Shown: positions 54,496-63,708 of the stretch, piece after piece
Numbering within the stretch: the first letter of the stretch is position 1
How the letters are laid out: every line of letters starts with the position of its first letter
Source of the DNA: Marinobacter alexandrii
GTDB lineage: Bacteria; Bacteroidota; Bacteroidia; Cytophagales; Cyclobacteriaceae
Reading direction: 5' to 3'
Length of the DNA stretch: 64,000 nt
Assembly: GCA_039984955.1 (NCBI GenBank)
Contig: JBDWTN010000007.1
Location: 1,372,501 to 1,436,500 of the forward strand
Program-made: the position numbers and the translations under genes
Notes under the pieces: generated by a model
What the model was told of the DNA's origin: nothing
The model's input: only the letters and a program-made list of their open reading frames with translations
Database searches by the model: none

Positions 54496-55330
54496 GTTCG
54501 GGGGCTTAATTGTCCTTCTGTTGATTTCTTCTATGGTTCTCGCTCAAAAAAAGCCGCGTTCCAAGAATCCTCTCGAATCATTCCTAGACACCCAATTCTG
54601 GCTTGGATTGAAAATGGGTGTAAATTATACTCAGGCTTTTCCTGAAACAAGAAACACCGGATTCAGCCCTATAGACTATTCCGCAGATAGTTTACAAAAG
54701 AGCTACGATGATTTTGCCCTACCTGGAGCCCATATGGGACTTGAAATGAATTTTTATCATAGAGGTTTTTCAGCTTCATTTCAGCCTGCATATAAGAGGA
54801 GTAGATATAAATACAACAGTGCGTTAGAATGGATAGGGGAGCAATCAGCAAATAGATTCGAAACAAGGTACGATGTGGAGCAAAGACTCGATCTCATTGA
54901 ATTACCTCTAATGATTAAATATGATGTTATCCAATCAGGCAAAATACGTCCATTTGTAATGGTTGGAGGATTCCACACCTTGGTGATCTCGGCTCAAAAA
55001 GATGTTAAAATCACTCAAACTGATTACTCATCAGGCAATCCATTGACATCCTCAGGTGGAACGACAACCCTGGGAGTAAAAGACGCTTTCAAAAACTTCT
55101 CAGGAGTATCTGGAGGAATCGGAGTTAATCTAGATTATTGGAACATTAGAACCGTTTTTGAGATCAATTACAAACACTCTTTGACCTCAGCTACTCAACC
55201 TAATATTCAACAAAATGAACTTGCATCATTAGGAGAAACGAATGACGAAATATTCCTCAGGGATTTCAGCGTTTCTTTAGGATTTGTCTTCCCTTTCAGA
55301 TTTATTGATCAACAATTCAAAGCTTATTAA
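54464..55330 (+). CDS. Outer-membrane beta-barrel protein (porin-like, PorT family)
   Basis: 288 residues with an N-terminal hydrophobic signal (GGLIVLLLISSMVLAQ) and barrel-like strands (FWLGLKMGVNYTQAFPE, HRGFSASFQPAYKR, DLIELPLMIKYDVI, IRPFVMVGGFHTLV, FSVSLGFVFPF). Its ATG lies inside the end of the DUF1501 gene (32-base overlap). The family includes OmpA/PorT-like barrels; I expect it to work with the secreted DUF1800/DUF1501 pair. Confidence 0.82.
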   Translation: MIQKDSSSVSRFGGLIVLLLISSMVLAQKKPRSKNPLESFLDTQFWLGLKMGVNYTQAFPETRNTGFSPIDYSADSLQKSYDDFALPGAHMGLEMNFYHRGFSASFQPAYKRSRYKYNSALEWIGEQSANRFETRYDVEQRLDLIELPLMIKYDVIQSGKIRPFVMVGGFHTLVISAQKDVKITQTDYSSGNPLTSSGGTTTLGVKDAFKNFSGVSGGIGVNLDYWNIRTVFEINYKHSLTSATQPNIQQNELASLGETNDEIFLRDFSVSLGFVFPFRFIDQQFKAY

Positions 55331-55360
55331 AAATAGTCTCAATTGAGATAAATATTCGCA

Positions 55361-56626
55361 ATGAAAACTGTCACAAAATACATATCTAATTCAATTCGAT
55401 TATTTCCAAGTCTAATTGTGTTCATTGTTTTAACTGCATGCTCAGATGATGAACCCTCGTTAAGTGAGTCGTTTTTTAAAATTTACGATGACTCCAACTT
55501 TGACGTAGGATATGATCCAATTGACGTGATTGAGGTAAATAATGGTTACATTATTCTTTCCGCAACAGATCAGCCAAATTCTAATTTTGATGGTATACAA
55601 TTAATCAAATTAGATGATGAGGGCAACTTTGTTGATGAAGCTGAATCAGCATTCAATGACTATGAAGCTCCTATCGGAGATATGTATTTTGACGATTCTG
55701 ATAGCACAGCTTATTTTTTCGCTAAAAACTCCTCTTCTCTGGATGCCGTATTGATTTCTATTAATACTTCGCTAGAAGTCGTAGATGCCCGACTACTTGG
55801 AGGGGTCAATTACCCGCTAGCTGTATCAGAATCTAACAATGATAATGCGCTTGTAGTACTTAGCTACGACCCGGTAAATTTACAAACAGAATTGACTGAG
55901 GTATCAAATATTAATTCAGATCCTATCATTGGCAATATCGCTGAATACTCTATAGGAGCTGGGAACGATACCAATGTTGAAAATCTTGTTATTAACCATT
56001 TCACATCCAACAATGACTTTAAAATTCCGTTTTTCTGTGGCCAAACACCTCAAGGAAACTATTACTTCAACGGATTCACTGAATTCAGTATGTCTCTTGT
56101 AATATCAAGTCCTAATAATATTTTAGCAGAAGATAGAAGAGTTCTCGGTCAACCAATAAATGATCCACTCATACCAAACCCATTAAACGCAGGTATACGA
56201 TCAGTCATGCCGCTAGAGGATGGTAATTATGCTGTTGCAGGGTTTCAGTTCGAAGAAAACTATCAATTACATTCTAATCCGCTAACAATCGGATCAGTTG
56301 CTCAGTTAGATTTCGGAAATATGGCTGAAATACGCCCTTACTCAAAATCAAAAATCATTAGCTATACAACTAATGATGTCGATTACACTATTTTCGCCTC
56401 TGAAACCAAAGGCAACCAAGTTGTTTTACACTTTTATAATGCTAGCAGTGGATCCATAGACGGCATCCATTATGTCGGATTCTTGAACCCCTTTACTTTT
56501 TCATCTATCAAAGTCGGTTCTGATAATTCTCTCTTGATTTTAGGAACGACTTTCACTGCGGGGCGGTTCGAACGTATCTTTCTAACCAAAATTTCTGAAG
56601 GAGAGGTTTCCAGTTATTTAAATTAA
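55361..56626 (+). CDS. Lipoprotein, probably a beta-propeller
   Basis: 421 residues; lipobox VLTACSDDEPS after a signal peptide. The mature sequence has repeats of about 50 residues with GYIILSATDQPNSNFDG, DNALVVLSYDPVN, NYAVAGFQFEEN and NSLLILGTTF, as in propeller blades. It is 30 bases downstream of the barrel gene, likely the last gene of the DUF1800 operon. Function unknown. Confidence 0.75.
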   Translation: MKTVTKYISNSIRLFPSLIVFIVLTACSDDEPSLSESFFKIYDDSNFDVGYDPIDVIEVNNGYIILSATDQPNSNFDGIQLIKLDDEGNFVDEAESAFNDYEAPIGDMYFDDSDSTAYFFAKNSSSLDAVLISINTSLEVVDARLLGGVNYPLAVSESNNDNALVVLSYDPVNLQTELTEVSNINSDPIIGNIAEYSIGAGNDTNVENLVINHFTSNNDFKIPFFCGQTPQGNYYFNGFTEFSMSLVISSPNNILAEDRRVLGQPINDPLIPNPLNAGIRSVMPLEDGNYAVAGFQFEENYQLHSNPLTIGSVAQLDFGNMAEIRPYSKSKIISYTTNDVDYTIFASETKGNQVVLHFYNASSGSIDGIHYVGFLNPFTFSSIKVGSDNSLLILGTTFTAGRFERIFLTKISEGEVSSYLN

Positions 56627-56748
56627 ACTGCCGATTATAAAATAGTATCCTAAAAAGTTATTTCCCGTATTGTTCTTTTGAAGTAGCTTTCAAGTTTCAG
56701 TATCATAGGGCTGACTAAACTTCAATTAAAGAGCGAATTATAAATTTA

Positions 56749-58779
56749 ATGGGTACAAGTTTTCTGTATTTAGAATATTCTGGTTGGTGGGTACTTCTCA
56801 TCCTTATTTTCGCGGCAGCATTGTCCTATTTTCTTTACGTCAAAAAAAATGTTCCCTGGAATAAGACTCAAAATTTGATCTTGGCATCAATCCGCTTTCT
56901 TGCAATTAGCTCCATCCTGTTGCTCTTACTATCACCTAGCATACGAAAAGTCACCAATACTTTTGTAAAGCCCCTAATCACCATTGCATTTGATAACTCC
57001 CAGTCTATACCAGCCAGAGGAGATAGTCAGGAGAATTTAAGTACAAACCTTATTGAGCTGGCAGAAAAATTGAAAAAAAATGATTTAGAGGTAGTTACAA
57101 TTAGTCACGATGATTCTACAACTTTTAGTGCTCCGACCACTAACCTTTCTTCACTTATCAAAAAAGTAGAACTTGAGGCGCAGGACAAGAATCATGTTGG
57201 GATGATTTTAATTAGCGATGGAATCTATAATCGTGGGTACTCCCCTCTCTACAAAAACTACCTAGTCCCTGTATTTACAATAGGAATGGGAGATACGATA
57301 CCGCCGAAAGATATAAGCATTTCCAGAACTAGATATAATAAAGTCACCTTCAAAGGAAACGAAACACCTATTCAGCTTGAAATAACTCAAGACGGTTATC
57401 AAGATCAGGAAGTGAATATTCAGCTTAGAGAAAAAAATATTCTCATTGCCGAGCAAAAAATAAGACTTAAAAATAATCTTCAGGAGGTAGTGTTTAATGT
57501 GAAATCGGGGGAAGAGGGACTCAGGTACATTGTTGCTTCGGTCACTAGTGTAAGTGGAGAATCAACCTATGAAAACAATCGATCAAACATTTTCATGGAA
57601 GTGATAGACGGTCGTCAAAGGGTGTTAATTGTAGCTAATGCTCCTCACCCTGATATAAAATCAATAAGAAGCTCTTTAGCAGAAACTGGTAATTATCAAA
57701 CTGAAGTATATATCCCTGAAATCCATAAAGAAAAACCTAATGAGGTATTTGATGTGGTGATTTTTCATGGAGCATTCACTTCTGGAGTAACATATACACC
57801 AAAAGAAAATCCTGGAATATGGTATATTTTAAGCAATGAAAGCTCTATCACTTCGGTTAATAAAACACTCCCATACATAGAAATAGAACGCAGAGGTTCA
57901 CGTCCGGACAAAATTGTAGGGTCATTTAATCAATCATTTAGCAAGTTTAAAATTGAAAATGCTGAAGCTTTTGAGGAATATCCTCCTATAGAAGTTCCAT
58001 TCGGAAATTACAATTTGACAGGTCCCACAGAAGTTTTAATGTATCAGAAGCTAGGTAGCATCAAAACACAAAAACCTCTAATGGCAGTTTTTGATGATGG
58101 GACACAAAAAAGTGCCATTCTATTTGGTCAAAACATATGGAAATGGAAATTGCAAGAAGCTGCTATCACAGAGAATACAACCAACTTCAGTAGTTTAATT
58201 ACCAAGACGGTACAATTTCTAACGGTGAAGAATGATAAGAAACAGTTTCGATTCAATGTACGTCAAAGTAATTTTTCTAATACTGAACCAGTGATATTTG
58301 ATTCCGAAGTATACAATGACATTTATGAACGTATCTATGACAATGACATCACAATTAATATTTCAAAAGAAGGTGATGAATTTAAAACGTTCAATTTTAC
58401 CGATTCGGAATACAATACCACCTTCACATCACCAACATTCTCAGCAGGTATTTATAGATATGAAGCAACAGTAACTATAGGTGCGACAGAGCTAAAAGAC
58501 GTTGGTGAATTTTCTGTTCAGAATATTAATCCAGAATACCTCAATCTTACTGCAGACCATAGAATGTTGAAGAACCTAGCAAGCAAAACAGGAGGATTTC
58601 ATACACATTTCAACTCCATTGAAAATTTGGCAGAAGAAATAGAAAGCCGTGATTTCAAGTCAATCATAAAAAGTGAAGAAGATCTTAGTCCGTTGCATCA
58701 AGCATGGTGGTGGTATTTCATTATACTATTTCTCTTTTCAACGGAATGGGTTTTGCGGAAATATTGGGGAGGTTACTAA
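56749..58779 (+). CDS. VWA-like membrane protein
   Basis: 676 residues. Two N-terminal membrane helices (WWVLLILIFAAALSYFLYV; ILASIRFLAISSILLLLLS), then a VWA-like domain (PLITIAFDNSQSIPARGDSQ with a DxS-type start; VGMILISDGIYNRGYSP), a long extracytoplasmic part, and a C-terminal helix (HQAWWWYFIILFLFSTEWVLRKYWG). This is the layout of Bacteroidota membrane proteins next to BatA/BatB-type aerotolerance genes, but without those neighbours here. The last four bases overlap the convergent TonB-dependent receptor gene. Confidence 0.8.
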   Translation: MGTSFLYLEYSGWWVLLILIFAAALSYFLYVKKNVPWNKTQNLILASIRFLAISSILLLLLSPSIRKVTNTFVKPLITIAFDNSQSIPARGDSQENLSTNLIELAEKLKKNDLEVVTISHDDSTTFSAPTTNLSSLIKKVELEAQDKNHVGMILISDGIYNRGYSPLYKNYLVPVFTIGMGDTIPPKDISISRTRYNKVTFKGNETPIQLEITQDGYQDQEVNIQLREKNILIAEQKIRLKNNLQEVVFNVKSGEEGLRYIVASVTSVSGESTYENNRSNIFMEVIDGRQRVLIVANAPHPDIKSIRSSLAETGNYQTEVYIPEIHKEKPNEVFDVVIFHGAFTSGVTYTPKENPGIWYILSNESSITSVNKTLPYIEIERRGSRPDKIVGSFNQSFSKFKIENAEAFEEYPPIEVPFGNYNLTGPTEVLMYQKLGSIKTQKPLMAVFDDGTQKSAILFGQNIWKWKLQEAAITENTTNFSSLITKTVQFLTVKNDKKQFRFNVRQSNFSNTEPVIFDSEVYNDIYERIYDNDITINISKEGDEFKTFNFTDSEYNTTFTSPTFSAGIYRYEATVTIGATELKDVGEFSVQNINPEYLNLTADHRMLKNLASKTGGFHTHFNSIENLAEEIESRDFKSIIKSEEDLSPLHQAWWWYFIILFLFSTEWVLRKYWGGY

Positions 58780-60863
58780 AAATTAATAATAGCTCCCACA
58801 TAACCTGTCCTTCTTGAGTAAAAACTATCAGCTCGTTCTGAATAATCAAAATTATATACAAAGCTTCTTGTATTTCTAGTGTCCATAACATTATTCAAAC
58901 TTGCGAATGCAATGACATTTACCTTTTCCGAAAAGGTAAATATTTTACTCACTGAAAGTCCAATATTTGAATAGGATCCCAGTCTTACGAGATTTTCAGC
59001 AAATCTTGGCTCGTACACATCGAGGGAGTTATTATAATTAGCCGATTCCACCTCAGAAATTGTTGTTCCTTGCCTAGTTACCATTGTAGATTCAATTGTC
59101 CAGAATCTACCCGGTGAATATGCCAAATTGCCTCGTATAAAATACGAAAGATCGTACGCATAAGCTCCTTCAATACTACTGGCGTCTAAAAGAGTTATTG
59201 ATGTAGAAGCTCGCAATTTCGAAGAAAAGCGGTAGTCAGTAAATAACTCAATTCCTCTCGCACTATATTCAATATTGTTGATTTCACCTCTTTTATCAAA
59301 TATGCTCACTGCAATTTCAATCCCATTCTTTTCTCTTTTAATATCAAGTGATTTTTGAATACTTTCAGATGAAAATGGCTCACCCGTATTCTCTAAAAGA
59401 CTATGTTTATTATACTTACCTGCTCCCAAAGTGATTGTCCATGTATCATCTGTATAGGACAAGTTTGCTTGGCCGCTTATGTAATTTCTTACCTCGCCAT
59501 TTGGAATATTTTTTCTAACACTTGACCCAAAAGCAATCTTTTCAGAGAAAAAATATTTGAAGTAACCGTAACCCTCCAATACACTCATTCTCACTTCCTC
59601 ATTTAGTCTAATAGTCGGATGATTTTCGTCAAGTGCATAGGAAATTTCATGGAAGTTGCCATTTACCCGAGAGGATCGATGGTCATAACTAACTCCCGTT
59701 TTCAAACTGAATGACTCTTTTGATAATAGGTAGTTTGCCCCAAGAAAAAGATCCTTCTTTTTCACATTAAAAGCCACGTTGGAATAACTATAATTCCCAT
59801 TGCTAATGCTAAGGCCGCTGTTAAAACCTATCGAACCTATTTTGAATGGTTTTTCTAGTGAAGAAATGAGAAAGCTTCGCTGTTTTTCTTGATCAAAAAT
59901 TCCATTGAAACTAGGATGCTTGAAATTGAACTCATATTCTTCCGTAACAGAATAACTCAACACTTTCCAGTTTAAGAGTTCATTTTGACCATACCAATAC
60001 ACTCCTAAATCATTTGACGAGAAAGCTTTGATCTCTTCTAAAGCCTTTTCGTTCAATGATTTAATAGGTCCGCTCGGCTGCCAGTTGGTAAATATTTTAA
60101 AGCTTTGCTTGTCATTAATCTTCTGTTCTCTTGAAAAACCTATATTAGCCAAACTCAGAATCAAAGAGTTTGCATTTCCGTCAAGTATCCGATCATCCGT
60201 TTGCATAGAAATAATACCTGAAGTAGTATTTCCAAACTCCAGTGGTGGATTTCCAGGGAAAACTGTTACTCCCTTTATAATGGCCGTATTAAAGATGCTA
60301 AAGGTTCCAATTCCATTTAATTGAGAGTAACGTACAGCATCATATATTGGCACACTGTTTAGAAACACTCCCGTTTCAATCGGACTACTTCCTCTCAAAC
60401 TAATATTTGCAGACTCATCAGTTGTCGTTGATGCAGGCAATGAATTGACCGCAAGGATTGGATCTGCTTTTGCCGCCGGATTGGTATAAATGTCATTTTT
60501 TTTGATCTCCATATATTTAAATTCCTCAGAAATCAACGGTTTAGCAGTAACGACTACTGTTTGTCCTACAGTTTCAATTTCTCTAAGATTTATGATCATT
60601 TCAGTTTTAATTGGAATAATTTGCTCTTCAAACCCAACATAAGAAACCACAAGAGAGTCATTTAGGTCTTCTTTTGAAATGGATAAACTAAATCTTCCTG
60701 CTGTATCTGCAATAGCTCCCTTTCTCCAATTATTCAAAAGGTAAGTATGGGCTCCAATGAGCCCTTCTCCACTCTGAACGTCTACTATTCGGCCAGATAC
60801 AATTTCTTGACAAAGAGCAGAAAAGGAACCACTGAGGCAGAATATGACAGCAATGATCTTCAC
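58776..60863 (-). CDS. TonB-dependent receptor with carboxypeptidase-like domain
   Basis: 695 residues. Signal peptide to about residue 18, a CarboxypepD_reg-like domain (VSGRIVDVQSGEGLIGAHTYL, residues about 21-95), plug domain (about 105-225: ANISLRGSSPIETGVFLNSVPIYDA, TVFPGNPPLEFGNTTSGII) and a barrel ending in GYVGAIINF. It takes up a large or scarce ligand using TonB energy; no SusD partner is present, so a glycan role is not suggested. It follows the TPR gene with a four-base overlap. Confidence 0.92.
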   Translation of the reverse strand: MKIIAVIFCLSGSFSALCQEIVSGRIVDVQSGEGLIGAHTYLLNNWRKGAIADTAGRFSLSISKEDLNDSLVVSYVGFEEQIIPIKTEMIINLREIETVGQTVVVTAKPLISEEFKYMEIKKNDIYTNPAAKADPILAVNSLPASTTTDESANISLRGSSPIETGVFLNSVPIYDAVRYSQLNGIGTFSIFNTAIIKGVTVFPGNPPLEFGNTTSGIISMQTDDRILDGNANSLILSLANIGFSREQKINDKQSFKIFTNWQPSGPIKSLNEKALEEIKAFSSNDLGVYWYGQNELLNWKVLSYSVTEEYEFNFKHPSFNGIFDQEKQRSFLISSLEKPFKIGSIGFNSGLSISNGNYSYSNVAFNVKKKDLFLGANYLLSKESFSLKTGVSYDHRSSRVNGNFHEISYALDENHPTIRLNEEVRMSVLEGYGYFKYFFSEKIAFGSSVRKNIPNGEVRNYISGQANLSYTDDTWTITLGAGKYNKHSLLENTGEPFSSESIQKSLDIKREKNGIEIAVSIFDKRGEINNIEYSARGIELFTDYRFSSKLRASTSITLLDASSIEGAYAYDLSYFIRGNLAYSPGRFWTIESTMVTRQGTTISEVESANYNNSLDVYEPRFAENLVRLGSYSNIGLSVSKIFTFSEKVNVIAFASLNNVMDTRNTRSFVYNFDYSERADSFYSRRTGYVGAIINF

Positions 60864-61561
60864 GACTTCTCAAGCTCAGCTAATACTGATTTTGCCCAGT
60901 AAAATTCAGGCTCCATGGCTATCGCTTTTTCTAAAGTCTTCTTTGCCTCATCCTTTTTTCCAACTTTGTTATAGGCCATAGCTAGTCCCATAAATGTGTC
61001 TGCATACAACCATCTTTCACTTACACCTTCTCTCTCAAATAGTTCAATAGATTTTTCGAATGCAATCACTGCTTTATCTGGATCTCCGCCAAACATTTCA
61101 GGCGTGTAAAGCTTTGAGCCACCATGTAGTTTTTGAACTAAAGCAGATTCGGGTTCAAGACGTAATGCCTCATCCATGAGCGATGAACTCTTCATGCCAT
61201 ATAGCACCCCTTTCATAGGACTATATGCCATTACCAAACCATATATAGATGAAAGAACAGCTCGGGCTTCACCATTATCGGGGCTCTTATCCATTATTTC
61301 TTTCAGCAAATCCACCGCAGGATCTATATACTCATCAAAAGTATCTTCATCTTCAGTAGCCATAGTATTACTAAGTAGCCCATACATCGCTATTGCCTTG
61401 TCAAGGCTATTATCTCCACTTTCTTTTTCTGCTATAGAAATACTTCTTTCCCACATGGTTTTGCTCGCTTTTAAGTATGCCGCATATTGTGTTTCTTGTG
61501 ATGTTTGTGCAGTAACACTGACTGTCATTCCTATTAAAAAAATTGATATTAACTTTTTCAT
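60860..61561 (-). CDS. TPR repeat periplasmic protein
   Basis: 233 residues with signal peptide ending VSVTAQ. Repeats of the tetratricopeptide type are visible (YADTFMGLAMAYNKVGKKDEAKKTLEKAIAMEPEFYWAKSVLAEL, about residues 185-230). It starts the two-gene operon with the TonB-dependent receptor (overlap of four bases), so it may help the receptor or its ligand in the periplasm; this is inference. Confidence 0.85.
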   Translation of the reverse strand: MKKLISIFLIGMTVSVTAQTSQETQYAAYLKASKTMWERSISIAEKESGDNSLDKAIAMYGLLSNTMATEDEDTFDEYIDPAVDLLKEIMDKSPDNGEARAVLSSIYGLVMAYSPMKGVLYGMKSSSLMDEALRLEPESALVQKLHGGSKLYTPEMFGGDPDKAVIAFEKSIELFEREGVSERWLYADTFMGLAMAYNKVGKKDEAKKTLEKAIAMEPEFYWAKSVLAELEKS

Positions 61562-61585
61562 AATGTTATTGATTTAGTTATTCTG

Positions 61586-62715
61586 TTATTTAATTTTCTT
61601 TCCGCCAGCCCACATTGAATGAATTTTTTTGGTATCTGAAATCATCTTTGTAGGATCTCCATCTATTAAATTAAAATTGGCATCAAGGCCTCTTTGATTA
61701 TTCCAATGTCTTCAATGCCAAAGGTTTGACTTACATTGGAAGTGGCTGTTTTTAATGCTTCTACAGGGGTTAATCCTGCCTTTACAAAAAGGGCTAACTC
61801 GCTATGAATGCTACTACCATAATCGAGTCCAACGTTTGGCGGATCAGTTCCAGCTAAAAGCAAGATTCCAGCATTACTCAATCGCTTCACTTCTAAAAGA
61901 GTAGTTTCAAGCAATGAAAAACTAAGATCAATTCCCTCAGCTTCATAATATTTGATTACTCCTTGAATGACAGATAATGTTGGGATTATAAACAAGCCAT
62001 TCTCAATGATGACATCCAATTCTTCCTCAGCAATAGGACCATCTTTCCATAAATGGGCGAATCCATCTATTCCTGTTTTTGCTAGCTCAACAGCGTGATT
62101 CTTCCTGGATATATGAGCTACCGTTTTATACCCATACTTTTTGGAAGCCTTTACTATACTTGTTACCTGCGTAGGTGTTAATGTTGGCTTACTCGGCTCA
62201 TAGATGATCTTGATGTAATCCGACCCTCCTGTATATGCTTCATCCACGAACTGAGCAGGTGATCGAGCTTCACCAATAGTAGGAACCGGATATCCATATT
62301 GGGTACCATGACCATTCTCTACAGTAGCAGCAAATCCTGTGGAGTAGAATCGAGCATAACCTTCTTCTAACTTCAACGATTTTAGTTCATCAAGGTCCGC
62401 AGAAGTATTCATATCTAAGACCGCAAAAACTCCAAACTCCAGTGCATTTTTCAGGTGATAGGGAATCCAGGCATGCACATGACTATTGATAAGCCCTGGA
62501 ATGATCGTTTTCTTGGCCCCATCTATCAGACTCATGTCCGAGGTATGCTTGATTCTTTTAGCAATTCGGTCAATTCTACCATCTATGATAGAGACATCTA
62601 CTTTTTCGAAAACATGGTAACCATCAAATAACTTGACATCATTAATTAGATAGTTCTTTTGCGCTGTAGCATAATTACAAGCAACAAGATTTAATATTAT
62701 TAATATTGTTTTCAT
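61586..62715 (-). pseudogene. Amidohydrolase family gene with a 3' frameshift
   Basis: The first 340 residues are an amidohydrolase: signal peptide, NSHVHAWIPYHL, YIKIIYEPSKPTLTP, KTVAHISRKNHAVEL, FAHLWKDG, LLLAGTDPPNVG. In frame the protein stops early at 61666 after GIIKEALMPILI. Reading one base off from about 61689 gives GLDANFNLIDGDPTK and then IHSMWAGGKKIK, ending at TAA 61586-61588, which is the normal amidohydrolase C-terminus (GLxADFxLxDGDPL). A one-base loss in GAGGGCC is the simplest cause. Either the gene is damaged, the shift is bypassed, or it is a sequencing error. Confidence 0.8.
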
Positions 62716-62754
62716 GCAAACTAGTTTATTTTATAAACTTAAAATTCAAAAAAA

Positions 62755-63042
62755 TTATTCTATGTATTTTTTTAAGCTATTCACGTAGTTTTCGAAAGCT
62801 TTAATTCCAACCTTGGTTATACTACAAGTGGTAACTGGCTTCTTCCCTCTAAATGATTTGACCACACTGATATAACCTGCACTAGAAAGCTTATCTAATT
62901 GCACGCTTAAGTTTCCTGCCGTAGCTCCGGTTTTCTCTTTGATAAAGACAAATTCTGCAGAGTCCACACCAATCAAGAGCGACATTGTGGCTAATCGCAA
63001 TTGTGAATGAAGTAAAGGATCTAATTGTACAAAGTCACTCAT
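62755..63042 (-). CDS. Winged-helix transcriptional regulator
   Basis: 95 residues. Winged helix of the DUF/HTH_27 type: PLLHSQLRLATMSLLIG, FVFIKEKTGATAGNLSVQLDKLSSAGYISVVKSFRGKKPVTTCSITKVGIKAFENYV (as parts). Similar small regulators in Bacteroidota sit beside membrane proteins and transporter genes. It overlaps the upstream membrane protein gene by four bases. Confidence 0.88.
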   Translation of the reverse strand: MSDFVQLDPLLHSQLRLATMSLLIGVDSAEFVFIKEKTGATAGNLSVQLDKLSSAGYISVVKSFRGKKPVTTCSITKVGIKAFENYVNSLKKYIE

Positions 63043-63605
63043 TTTTCTGCCTTCCTAAGTAAATATCCAGGAACTAAATATCCTGCTAATATACCTATTG
63101 CACCTACCAGATATTGATCTATTGGATCCATATTAAAAGCAATAATACTTGCAACCCAAAGAGCTATTCCTCCCATCGTCAAGGGACTGAAACGCAGTGC
63201 CTGGCCGGATATGAATGTACCAATTCCAGCAAAAGTTAGAATAATCGCATTTGTATCATAATTTTCATTGGTTGTGAAAAAGAGAATAATTATCACTCCA
63301 ATGAAGACAGAAAGCCAAATCTGGCTATACATACGATCTAAATGGCTTCTCACTGAACCTTCTCTCTTAGCACCATAAATCATTGAAGCAATTGCAGCCG
63401 GTATAGTTAATACCCAAACAATGTAAGGGTGTTCATACCAATCATATTTTGCTATGAGATAGTGTCCTAGATTAGCAAGCATTACTACCCAACCCCATAG
63501 AAGAAAATAAAAACTTCCTCCCTTGGCTACATTTCTCTTAGCTTGCCCAATCATATCGGTTATCAATGCTAAACTTTCATCTTGTGACAATTCTTTGTTA
63601 CTCAT
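63039..63605 (-). CDS. Four- to five-helix membrane protein
   Basis: 188 residues from ATG 63605 (MSNKELSQDESLALITDMIGQAK). N-terminal soluble helix, then hydrophobic segments (GSFYFLLWGWVVMLANLGHYLI; HPYIVWVLTIPAAIASMIYG; IWLSVFIGVIIILFF; AIILTFAGIGTFISGQAL; IALWVASIIAFNM; LVGAIGILAGYLVPG). An earlier in-frame start at 63638 adds 11 residues that look non-coding. It is coupled with the winged-helix regulator. Function unknown. Confidence 0.75.
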   Translation of the reverse strand: MSNKELSQDESLALITDMIGQAKRNVAKGGSFYFLLWGWVVMLANLGHYLIAKYDWYEHPYIVWVLTIPAAIASMIYGAKREGSVRSHLDRMYSQIWLSVFIGVIIILFFTTNENYDTNAIILTFAGIGTFISGQALRFSPLTMGGIALWVASIIAFNMDPIDQYLVGAIGILAGYLVPGYLLRKAEK

Positions 63606-63708
63606 AATTTTATAGGTTTTACTATAAATACGATACAATTATAAATAAGTTTATTTTATAAACCAAAATCACAAAAATATAACGACCATATTAGCCGCCA
63701 TATTCAAT

